From NCBI GenBank assembly GCA_916720465.1, contig CAKARF010000034.1:1-8746 (forward strand): DNA of 8,746 bases, in the 5' to 3' direction. The position numbers were made by a program, and so were the translations under genes. How positions within the stretch are numbered: position 1 is the stretch's first letter; the number at the start of each line of letters is the position of its first letter. Under the pieces are notes generated by a model. It ran no database searches. It was given only the letters and a program-made list of their open reading frames with translations, and was not told where the DNA came from. The DNA is from an uncultured Atopobium sp. Lineage in GTDB: Bacteria; Actinomycetota; Coriobacteriia; Coriobacteriales; Atopobiaceae. Shown piece by piece: positions 1 through 5,601 of the stretch.

Positions 1-41
1 AGCCGACGCTAACACGCTGCAGAATCATAATCACCCGCACA

Positions 42-87
42 TGAACTGCCTCCCAAAACTTGGACATAAGAAATGGGGGGCAGTTCA
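42..87. repeat. 46-bp imperfect palindrome, possible IS3-type end remnant
   Basis: The arms at 42-61 and 68-87 are 20 bp each and match at 16 of 20 positions around a 6-nt centre. The outer 9 bp (TGAACTGCC / GGCAGTTCA) are perfect. The left arm, continuing into CTTGGACA, resembles from memory the terminal inverted repeats of IS3-family (IS150 group) elements. No transposase lies between the arms and no flanking target duplication is visible. It could be two fused IS ends, a small non-autonomous palindrome, or simply a hairpin ending an upstream gene; no T-run follows the right arm. The IS reading is an inference. Confidence 0.4.
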
Positions 88-218
88 CTTTGAATTAGAG
101 CGCAGTTCTCAATTGTTTTGGTAAGAATTTAGATTCTGCAAATAATTTATGATTCAGCGTATGCAAGCATGCAATGAGGGTATAGTATGCCGTAGTTAAC
201 AAATTGAGGAGTATCTGT

Positions 219-425
219 ATGAGTCCTATTGATATTTTGGTTGTTCTTATCGTTATTGCTCTTGTTGCTCTTTGTGTCCGCTCTCAACTTAAGAGCGCAA
301 AAGAGGGTTCTTGTTCTGGATGCTCTTCATCCAGTAGTTGTGGCACTCATCACGGTGGAGATGGTCACTGTGGTGTTGCTCAGAAAATGATTTCTGACGT
401 CGATAAGGCTTTTGACGCTCAATAG
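219..425 (+). CDS. Small Cys-rich single-span membrane protein, FeoB-associated type
   Basis: This is a 68-aa protein. The ATG at 219 is chosen because GAGGAG at 206-211 sits 7 nt upstream; an in-frame TTG at 204 would start before that site. Residues 4-20 form one hydrophobic membrane span containing Cys19. A basic stretch follows (R21, K25, K28), then a Cys/Ser/His/Gly-rich tail with Cys32, Cys35, Cys41 and Cys51 and a His pair at 44-45. This layout matches the FeoB-associated Cys-rich membrane protein family, usually found beside the ferrous iron transporter gene feoB and thought to assist iron uptake or metal binding. No feoA or feoB is visible here; feoB could lie upstream of the window. 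A weak -10-like TATAGT lies at 181-186 with no clear -35. The family call rests on architecture only. Confidence 0.7.
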   Translation: MSPIDILVVLIVIALVALCVRSQLKSAKEGSCSGCSSSSSCGTHHGGDGHCGVAQKMISDVDKAFDAQ

Positions 426-482
426 GATAATTGTCACAATTTCATTAACAATTTTTACCATTCGCCCGGTTTCAGGGAAGTG

Positions 483-520
483 GAAACATAGCCGTAACAA
501 GAATGTGTCATGGTAGTTAC
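483..520 (+). promoter_or_regulatory. GlnR-like box: four 5-bp elements with 11-bp period
   Basis: GAAAC (483-487), GTAAC (494-498), GTGTC (505-509) and GTTAC (516-520) follow each other with exactly 6 nt between them. Every element starts with G and ends with C. The published actinobacterial GlnR box is GTnAC-n6-GAAAC repeated, with the same 11-bp period, which is typical of tandem binding by OmpR-type dimers. The array lies 30-68 bp upstream of the glutamine synthetase-like start at 551. A GlnR-like regulator is encoded at 5602-6276. No convincing sigma-70 promoter is seen nearby; the best -10-like match, TACGAT at 518-523, overlaps the last element. The array could therefore repress as easily as activate. 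Binding is inferred. Confidence 0.5.
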
Positions 521-550
521 GATTCCAGTTTTCTGACCCGGGAGGACCGT

Positions 551-1864
551 ATGAGTACGGATAAGAAAATTGACTATATTCTTCGCACGGTAGAGGAACG
601 AGACGTTCGCTACTTGCGTCTTTGTTTTACCGATGTACTCGGCGGATTAAAGGCTCTCTCCATTTCCCCCGAGGAGCTAGAAGAGGCTTTTGTTGAGGGT
701 ATTGGGTTTGATGGCTCTAACGTTGACGGCTTTGCTTCCCAGGAGCAGTCCGATCTTCTCGCATTCCCTGACGCAGATACGTTTCAGATTCTTCCATGGA
801 AGACAGATGACGGTGTAGTTGCAAACGTATTCTGCGATATTCAGACTCCTCGACGTGAGGCTTTTACAGGCGATCCACGCCTTGTACTGAGAAATGCTTT
901 TATCAAGGCAGAAGACCTTGGTTATGTTGCAAATGTTGGCCCCAAGCTTGAGTATTTTTATTTTGTGAGTGGCTCTGAGCCAAAGCCTATTGATCAGGCT
1001 GGATACCTTGATTTGAATTCTGCTGATCTCAGCCATAGCCTTCGTTATTCCACATCTCGCGCGCTTGAGAATCTTTCTATTCCTGTTCAGTATTCTTTCC
1101 ATGCAGCTGGCCCTGCTCAAAATGGCGTTGAGCTCCGTTATGCAGAAGCACTAACTTGCGCGGATAACATTGTTACTGCTCGTCTGGTTATCAGACATAT
1201 TGCAACACTTCACGGCGTATTTGCATCGTTTATGCCAAAGCCTCTTCAGGGAGTTCCTGGCTCAGCCATGCTTTTGAATCAGTCGCTTCTTGACCACGAT
1301 GGCGAGTCTCTGTTCTGGGCTCCAAAGACTGAGAGCGAAGCCCACCTTTCTGAGCTTGCTCAACACTACATTGCAGGTCTTATTAAGTACGCTCCTGAGT
1401 ACATGCTTATTACTAACCCAACGGTTAATTCCTATAAGCGCTTTGATCGTGATGCTATTCCTGCCTATGCAACCTGGGGTCGTAAAAACCGTTCTGCTAT
1501 GGTTCGTATTCCTACGCATAAGCCAGGCAAGCATGTTGCCACCCGTGCTGAACTGCGTATTCCTGATCCAACTGCAAATCCTTATTTGGCTAATGCTGTC
1601 ACGCTTATGGCTGGCCTTAAGGGTATTGAAGAAGGCCTCTTGCTTCCTGAAGAGTTTGTAGGCGGAAATCCTGCCGATTATGGCGAGAAGCTCCCAATTA
1701 ATCTTGGAGAGGCACTTGAGCGCTTCAAGCAGTCAGAGCTTCTTAAAGATGTTCTTGGTGAGCACATCTTCTCGTATCTGTGCGAGCGCAAGGCAGAGGA
1801 GTGGCGTGAGTATTGCCTGGCAGTTACTGACTGGGATACGCAAAAGTATTACGCTGGTTGCTAA
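551..1864 (+). CDS. Type I glutamine synthetase homologue, probable metal-site-defective pseudoenzyme
   Basis: This is a 437-aa protein of normal GSI length. The start at ATG 551 follows GGAGG at 541-545 by 5 nt; an in-frame ATG at 503 lies inside the GlnR-like box and has no such site. The N-terminal beta-Grasp domain covers about residues 8-95 and the catalytic domain about 105-437. Kept GSI features are Asp54 in FDGSN (ammonium-site Asp), NSYKR with Arg297, NRS with Arg314 and Arg319, Glu334 and Arg336 in TRAELR, DPTANPYL, and the C-terminal GEHIF and VTDW. Motif alignment from memory shows changes at metal ligands: Lys132 for E129, Ala185 for E212, Gly192 for E220, Leu241 for H269. Pro236 replaces the glutamate-binding Asn of NGSGMH, and the E327 GYEAP loop is altered. 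Glu134 (E131) and Glu334 (E357) remain. Normal glutamate-ammonia ligation is unlikely; a regulatory role or a changed ligase is possible. The intact reading frame argues against a decaying pseudogene. Family certain; loss of activity inferred. Confidence 0.88.
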   Translation: MSTDKKIDYILRTVEERDVRYLRLCFTDVLGGLKALSISPEELEEAFVEGIGFDGSNVDGFASQEQSDLLAFPDADTFQILPWKTDDGVVANVFCDIQTPRREAFTGDPRLVLRNAFIKAEDLGYVANVGPKLEYFYFVSGSEPKPIDQAGYLDLNSADLSHSLRYSTSRALENLSIPVQYSFHAAGPAQNGVELRYAEALTCADNIVTARLVIRHIATLHGVFASFMPKPLQGVPGSAMLLNQSLLDHDGESLFWAPKTESEAHLSELAQHYIAGLIKYAPEYMLITNPTVNSYKRFDRDAIPAYATWGRKNRSAMVRIPTHKPGKHVATRAELRIPDPTANPYLANAVTLMAGLKGIEEGLLLPEEFVGGNPADYGEKLPINLGEALERFKQSELLKDVLGEHIFSYLCERKAEEWREYCLAVTDWDTQKYYAGC

Positions 1865-1898
1865 GCAACTATTTCTCTTGCTGTTATATGTTTCTTTG

Positions 1899-1933
1899 AA
1901 CCCTGCTCTGATTTATTCAGAGCAGGGTTTTTT
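1899..1933 (+). terminator. Strong rho-independent terminator after the GS homologue
   Basis: A perfect 13-bp stem (1899-1911 with 1917-1929) closes a 5-nt loop and runs directly into six T residues at 1928-1933. It begins 34 nt after the stop codon at 1864. It separates the GS homologue from the transporter operon, so the two are expected to be transcribed independently. Confidence 0.9.
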
Positions 1934-2036
1934 GACGAGAAACCCTTGTTTCACGCAAAGAATGTAGCCTTCTTATTCGAATTGTTACCGTTTTATGAAC
2001 TGAAAAAATTACTTTTACCTGGTCTTTATTGGATAG

Positions 2037-2057
2037 AATGACTAAATAGTAGTCATT
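2037..2057. repeat. Perfect inverted repeat, 8-bp arms
   Basis: AATGACTA (2037-2044) and TAGTCATT (2050-2057) are perfect reverse complements around a 5-nt centre. The repeat overlaps the end of a -10-like TAGAAT (2034-2039), so it could be an operator. If transcription begins there, it would be the first hairpin of the leader RNA. Which role, if any, cannot be told from sequence. Confidence 0.5.
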
Positions 2058-2064
2058 TATGCAA

Positions 2065-2107
2065 AGAAGTTGTTCTTCTCGTCATTTTTATGCAATAAAA
2101 ACGAGAA
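2065..2107 (+). promoter_or_regulatory. Two mutually exclusive leader hairpins
   Basis: Hairpin A pairs AGAAG (2065-2069) with CTTCT (2075-2079). Hairpin B pairs TTCTCG (2076-2081) with CGAGAA (2102-2107) and TTTTTAT (2085-2091) with ATAAAAA (2095-2101). It has a 3-nt loop and a 3-nt bulge, giving 13 bp in total. Positions 2076-2079 are used by both, so only one can form at a time. The layout allows an attenuator-like switch before the transporter operon, provided transcription starts upstream of 2065. No terminator T-run follows hairpin B. Function is unproven. Confidence 0.35.
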
Positions 2108-2148
2108 ATATGATGAAAATTATAAGTAGATTTTTCATATTTGCTTCC

Positions 2149-2169
2149 TATAATTCATTCCAATGAATT
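2149..2169 (+). promoter_or_regulatory. Consensus -10 element overlapped by an 18-bp palindrome
   Basis: TATAAT at 2149-2154 is a perfect -10 element, 47 nt before the lipoprotein start. No good -35 lies 16-19 bp upstream, so the promoter may need an activator. A palindrome with perfect 8-bp arms and a 2-nt centre, AATTCATTCCAATGAATT (2152-2169), begins inside the -10 and covers the expected transcription start. A repressor bound there would block initiation. Its ATTCA/TGAAT halves recall ArgR half-sites, but their order is the reverse of the usual ARG box, so I do not assign it to ArgR. Confidence 0.45.
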
Positions 2170-2200
2170 TCAGCTCAGATTTATTCAGGAAGAGGCAGAT

Positions 2201-3052
2201 ATGAAATCTTCATTTGTAACTACAGCTAAGAAGGCCGCCCTAAAAGGCGTCGCAGTTGTTTCTATGGCATGTGCGCTTATGGGTCTTATGGCCTGCTCGT
2301 CATCTAAGCAAGAAAATGCGCAACAAGGTACTACTTCATCCTCTGATTCAAGCTATACGCTGGTAACTAAGGGTCATCTGACCGTTGTAGCAGAGCTTGG
2401 TTTCCAGCCTTTTGAGTACTTTGAAGGTAACTCAACTACTCCTGTTGGTTTTGACGTTGATCTTATTACCGAGATTGCAAAAAGACTCAATCTTGAGGTT
2501 ACGTACCTGCCAAACCAGAAGTTTGACACTCTTGTTCCAACTATTAAGCAGGGTGGTAAAGCAGACGTTGCTATCGCAGGTATTACCATCACTGACGAGC
2601 GCTCTCAGGAGGTAGACTTTACTACTTCTTACCTTGACTCCAATCAGTCCCTGGTGGTTAAGTCTGGAAGCACTGAGACCGAGCAGACGCTCAATGATGC
2701 CTTCAAGAAGGTTGTTGTTCAGACAGGCACTTCTGGCGAGGACTGGGCCAAGGAGAACCTTCCAAACGCAACCATTGTTTCTGTAGACGATGTTGCTGCA
2801 GCAATGGCAGGAGTCCAGACTGGACTGTATGACGCAATGGTCATTGACCTGCCTGTTGCTTCCAATCTGATTAGCACTTCATACTCTGATCTGACCATTG
2901 CAAAAGAGATTCCAACAGGTGAGCAGTATGGCATTGCTGTTTCCAAGGACAATCCTGCGCTGACCGAGGCTATCAATAAGGTGCTTGCAGACATGGAGAA
3001 AGACGGAACCATGACTGCCCTTAAGACCAAATGGTTTGGCTCTAACATCTAG
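2201..3052 (+). CDS. Polar amino acid ABC transporter, substrate-binding lipoprotein
   Basis: This is a 283-aa lipoprotein that captures an amino acid outside the membrane and delivers it to the permease encoded next. The ATG at 2201 is chosen for the AGGA-AGAGG stretch at 2187-2195; the longer frame would add 20 residues before a classic signal peptide. Lys10, Lys11 and Lys15 precede a hydrophobic core and the lipobox LMAC with lipid-bearing Cys32. A Ser/Gln/Thr-rich linker runs to about 52. The family 3 solute-binding domain (about 58-281) shows the GFDVDL signature at 83-88. ITDER contains Arg134, expected to bind the substrate carboxylate, and Asp216 in VID is expected to bind the amino group. 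Phe68 and Phe71 lie where this family stacks aromatic rings on the ligand. Glutamine, histidine, arginine or cystine are all possible substrates; sequence alone does not decide. An intercistronic hairpin follows. Confidence 0.92.
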   Translation: MKSSFVTTAKKAALKGVAVVSMACALMGLMACSSSKQENAQQGTTSSSDSSYTLVTKGHLTVVAELGFQPFEYFEGNSTTPVGFDVDLITEIAKRLNLEVTYLPNQKFDTLVPTIKQGGKADVAIAGITITDERSQEVDFTTSYLDSNQSLVVKSGSTETEQTLNDAFKKVVVQTGTSGEDWAKENLPNATIVSVDDVAAAMAGVQTGLYDAMVIDLPVASNLISTSYSDLTIAKEIPTGEQYGIAVSKDNPALTEAINKVLADMEKDGTMTALKTKWFGSNI

Positions 3053-3072
3053 TTTTACCAGCTCAGCAAAAA

Positions 3073-3115
3073 AGTGCTTGAAGTCAGATTTGGCTTCAAG
3101 CACTGCTCTGTTTTT
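3073..3115 (+). terminator. Intercistronic hairpin between lipoprotein and permease genes
   Basis: A perfect 11-bp stem (3073-3083 with 3094-3104) has a 10-nt loop, and five T residues come 6 nt later at 3111-3115. The gap between stem and T-run makes it a leaky terminator at best. In binding-protein-dependent operons such hairpins often let the binding protein be made in excess of the membrane components, by partial termination or by protecting the upstream mRNA 3' end. That role is inferred here. Confidence 0.6.
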
Positions 3116-3157
3116 AGTATCAGCGTTTAGGCACCTCAAGCTCTAAAGGAGTTTCAC

Positions 3158-4588
3158 GTGATTGCACTTTTGCACAAAACTATGTCAGGACAGCAACTGT
3201 CCTTGTGCATGTCATCTGCGAGTTTCAAGGCTGAATCTGCGTCTCAGAGTCTGGCTCATGATTCGGCTGAGTTAAAGTGCTTGCATGTACGTGCGCGCTC
3301 CTCGCTGCTTGTTGCTCTTCTCGCCACACTGCTTTTGAGTGGATTGTTCTTTATGTCCCTAAGCGCGTTTTCTACTCAGAGCGCGTTTGCTCTAACCACA
3401 AATAAGGCAACGGCTAAGTCAAACCAGACGGAAGGTAATGGTGTCATTGGCGGCAAAGAGACACGTTTGACCTGGGAGGGAACAGTTGAGGACGAGCAAG
3501 TTTCTCAGCTGACTCTGCAGTTTCCCGAGGGCTCTGATTTGCAGAGTGCAACTACTAAGGTGACCGTTCTTTCAGGTCTTACGCGCGAGAAGATCGAGGC
3601 AACTGCAAGCGTCCAAGGAACGCAGATTGTTATTTCTTTTGCGACACCAGTGGACGCTCAGAAGCTGATTCGTGTAGAGATTTCTGGCATGAAGTTTCCC
3701 GCTGACGGCGGCTCGTATACTGTTGAAGGAACATACACCACTGAGCAGGGGACTCAAAAGCTCGGCTCTTCTCCTCAAATCACCATTATTTCTAACACGC
3801 CTGTTCAGGCTATAGTGAATTGGCTTGACGCTCAGCCTTGGGTTGAAGCATGGAACTCCAATCACTTTTTGGGCATGTTTTTAAAGCCTCAGCTGATTGT
3901 TTCTTCCGTTGTAATGCTGTTCCCTGGATGGCTGGTTTGTCTTGCAATTGTCATTTGCGCTTATCCCGTGGCTATTGTATTGGGAATGGGATTTGCCCTG
4001 CTCAAGATCTCCAAAAATCCGCTTCTACGCGCGCTTGCAGTGGTATACATCAATCTGTTGCGCGGAACCCCATTTTTCCTGCAGATTTATATTTTGTTCT
4101 TTGGTCTTCCCATGCTAAATATCAATTTGGACACTAATCTACTTGGCTTTATGGTGGTTGCTATCAATTCTTCTGCGTATCTTTCAGAAATTTTCCGTGC
4201 GGGCATTCAGTCAATTCCACAAGGTCAGTATGAGGCAGCAAGCTCTCTTGGTATGAATCGTTTCCAGACCATGACGTTTATCATCATTCCTCAAACTATC
4301 CGCCGTGTTATTCCACCTCTTACCAGTGACTTTATTACTTCCTACAAAGATACCTCGCTGCTTTCTTCTGTAGGTGTTATGGAGCTGATGATGTTTGCTA
4401 AAAACCTCACCACCTCAACGGGAAACATGACGCCATATATGACGGCCGCTCTGTTCTATTTGGCAATTACCTTGCCACTTATTAAGGTAGTTGGCACTAT
4501 CGAGAAACGCATGGAGCAGTCAGAAACTGGTAAAACAGCAAGTTCTGCAGATAGTAAGACTCAAGCCCTTTCCAAGGAGGAAAACTAA
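3158..4588 (+). CDS. Amino acid ABC permease with N-terminal extracytoplasmic domain
   Basis: This is a 476-aa protein, about twice the usual 220-240 aa of a HisM/GlnP-type permease. It starts at GTG 3158, with AAAGGAG at 3145-3151 and 6-nt spacing. Order of parts: a Ser-rich N-terminal tail (1-46), one hydrophobic segment (about 49-70, with a possible signal cleavage near 78), a Thr/Val-rich region that looks like beta structure (about 100-212), then the permease (about 244-450). Permease marks are LLRGTPFFLQIY (300-311), the EAA loop beginning EAASSLG at 359 that contacts the ATPase, and several membrane segments to about 447. The C-terminal tail is charged. The extra domain is not a solute-binding domain. 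This permease class begins with its N-terminus outside, so one extra anchor segment followed by an outside domain keeps the topology consistent. The stop overlaps the ATPase start by one base (TAATG), implying coupled translation. Confidence 0.9.
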   Translation: MIALLHKTMSGQQLSLCMSSASFKAESASQSLAHDSAELKCLHVRARSSLLVALLATLLLSGLFFMSLSAFSTQSAFALTTNKATAKSNQTEGNGVIGGKETRLTWEGTVEDEQVSQLTLQFPEGSDLQSATTKVTVLSGLTREKIEATASVQGTQIVISFATPVDAQKLIRVEISGMKFPADGGSYTVEGTYTTEQGTQKLGSSPQITIISNTPVQAIVNWLDAQPWVEAWNSNHFLGMFLKPQLIVSSVVMLFPGWLVCLAIVICAYPVAIVLGMGFALLKISKNPLLRALAVVYINLLRGTPFFLQIYILFFGLPMLNINLDTNLLGFMVVAINSSAYLSEIFRAGIQSIPQGQYEAASSLGMNRFQTMTFIIIPQTIRRVIPPLTSDFITSYKDTSLLSSVGVMELMMFAKNLTTSTGNMTPYMTAALFYLAITLPLIKVVGTIEKRMEQSETGKTASSADSKTQALSKEEN

Positions 4589-5448
4589 TGTCTTTCTTTT
4601 CTTTCAAAAAGAAGTCGAATACAGAACACCCTGCCTTGGATGCTGAAGTTGCTGCACAAGAGGCATTTGAGCGCGATAAGCCGCTTACTAACCATACTTT
4701 TGAGGCAGGTGAACATCCTATTGTTCGTATTGAGCACCTCAATAAGTCGTTTGGATCAACGCATGTCTTAAATGACGTTAACCTTACTGTTTGGCCAGGT
4801 GAAGTTGTGGTTGTGCTTGGTCCTTCGGGCTCCGGTAAATCCACTATGCTCCGTTGTATCAATCTACTAGAGACTCCTTCTGCAGGTCATATTCTTATTG
4901 AGGACCAAGAGATTACAGGCACCAATGAAGCTGAGGTCAATGCCCTTCGTAGAGATGTCGGAATGGTCTTTCAGCAATTCAATCTATTTGGTCATTTAAC
5001 GGTCAAAGAGAACGTAATGATTGGTCAGATTAAGGTTCTAGGAAAGTCAAAAGAAGAAGCAGAAGCCGAGGCATTAAAGCAGCTTGAGGCTGTTGGTCTT
5101 GCCGATAGAGCAGACTTTAAGCCTGGTGCGCTTTCCGGTGGACAGCAGCAGCGTGTAGCAATCGCTCGCGCCGTTGCTATGCATCCAAATGTACTTCTGT
5201 TTGATGAGCCTACTTCCGCGCTTGACCCCGAGCTTGTCCGTGGTGTTTTGGACGTCATGCGCGACTTGGCAAAGAACTCTGGCATGACCATGATTGTGGT
5301 AACTCACGAGATGGGCTTTGCAAAAGATGTGGCAGACCGCGTGGTCTTTATGGAAGGAGGAGTGGTTGTTGAGCAGGGAACTCCTGATGTCATCTTCAAC
5401 AATCCACAGAACCCTCGAACAGCTGAGTTTATTGGCGCTATTGCGTAA
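4588..5448 (+). CDS. Polar amino acid ABC transporter, ATP-binding protein
   Basis: This is a 286-aa cytoplasmic ATPase that powers the transporter. ATG at 4588 shares its A with the permease stop, and AAGGAGG at 4574-4580 lies 7 nt upstream. The first 43 residues are an extra charged N-terminal segment, longer than in the roughly 240-aa GlnQ/HisP type. Nucleotide-binding motifs are complete: Walker A GPSGSGKST (78-86), Q-loop VFQQFNLF (127-134), signature LSGGQQQR (182-189), Walker B VLLFDEP (202-208) with Glu207 as catalytic base, D-loop SALD (210-213), and switch His240. Lipoprotein, permease and ATPase gene order is typical of a three-gene uptake operon. Only one permease gene is present, so a permease homodimer is likely. 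The substrate is not resolved. A hairpin terminator follows. Confidence 0.95.
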   Translation: MSFFSFKKKSNTEHPALDAEVAAQEAFERDKPLTNHTFEAGEHPIVRIEHLNKSFGSTHVLNDVNLTVWPGEVVVVLGPSGSGKSTMLRCINLLETPSAGHILIEDQEITGTNEAEVNALRRDVGMVFQQFNLFGHLTVKENVMIGQIKVLGKSKEEAEAEALKQLEAVGLADRADFKPGALSGGQQQRVAIARAVAMHPNVLLFDEPTSALDPELVRGVLDVMRDLAKNSGMTMIVVTHEMGFAKDVADRVVFMEGGVVVEQGTPDVIFNNPQNPRTAEFIGAIA

Positions 5449-5489
5449 AACCCATACTTTTTATAACTAATCTGTATGCATGCGAAATA

Positions 5490-5521
5490 ATTTAGGGCGA
5501 GAAAATCTTCTCGCCCTAAAT
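5490..5521. terminator. Hairpin terminator after the transporter operon
   Basis: A perfect 14-bp stem (5490-5503 with 5508-5521) closes a 4-nt loop and has a GC-rich core. No T-run follows on the + strand, so termination may be imperfect, but its position 42 nt after the ATPase stop and the stem stability support a terminator role. Confidence 0.65.
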
Positions 5522-5543
5522 GCAGATAATGAGGTATATCTGC
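5522..5543. promoter_or_regulatory. Candidate operator: 7-bp inverted repeat upstream of the regulator gene
   Basis: GCAGATA (5522-5528) and TATCTGC (5537-5543) are perfect reverse complements separated by 8 nt. The repeat touches the expected -35 position of the promoter at 5561-5569. Its size suits a dimeric repressor, possibly autoregulation by the gene product, but it does not resemble the 11-bp direct-repeat GlnR box. It could also fold as a second small hairpin after the terminator. Confidence 0.4.
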
Positions 5544-5560
5544 TCTTTATTCGCAGCTTG

Positions 5561-5569
5561 TGGTATGCT
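5561..5569 (+). promoter_or_regulatory. Extended -10 promoter for the GlnR-like regulator
   Basis: TGGTATGCT (5561-5569) fits an extended -10 element: TG, one base, then TATGCT, which matches TATAAT at 4 of 6 positions. The -35 position (5541-5546, TGCTCT) is poor, which extended -10 promoters tolerate. The distance to the ATG at 5602 leaves a leader of about 26 nt that contains the ribosome binding site. Confidence 0.45.
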
Positions 5570-5601
5570 TGATAAGATTAAGCTTATTCAAGGGGGAATC
5601 G

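Larger units (their letters stand above)
1934..2200 (+). other. Non-coding AT-rich leader upstream of the transporter operon
   Basis: I see no coding region in this stretch between the terminator and the lipoprotein gene. It holds a small GAAAC/GTTTC inverted repeat (1939-1952), a -10-like TAGAAT (2034-2039), an 8-bp-arm inverted repeat (2037-2057), overlapping hairpins (2065-2107), and a consensus -10 with a palindrome (2149-2169). The individual elements are listed separately. No T-box or known riboswitch core was recognised. Confidence 0.6.

Noticed and set aside
2..124. Open frame of 40 codons ending at TAA 122-124, possible 3' end of an upstream gene
   Set aside because: Its length is not unusual by chance, the composition is not protein-like, and it runs through the palindrome at 42-87. 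It cannot be supported without upstream sequence.
677..1120. 147-codon open frame on the minus strand inside the GS homologue
   Set aside because: It is antisense to a full-length GSI-family gene and has no recognisable family features, so it is a shadow frame.
551..1864. Calling the GS homologue a decayed pseudogene
   Set aside because: The frame is intact over 437 codons, the ribosome binding site is good, and the fold motifs away from the metal ligands are well kept. That indicates a maintained protein.
1984..2012. Second GlnR-like box upstream of the transporter operon (GTTAC at 1984-1988)
   Set aside because: The next elements fall at the wrong spacing (ATTAC at 2008-2012 is 24 bp on, not 22) and no GAAAC-like element sits at the 11-bp step.
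1934..2200. T-box or amino acid riboswitch in the transporter leader
   Set aside because: No T-box core or known riboswitch motif is visible, and there is no terminator hairpin with a T-run before the lipoprotein start.
3392..3793. Solute-binding domain fused to the permease, as in some GlnP proteins
   Set aside because: The region is too short for a family 3 binding domain, lacks the GFDVDL-type signature and substrate Arg motif, and a separate binding lipoprotein is encoded upstream.
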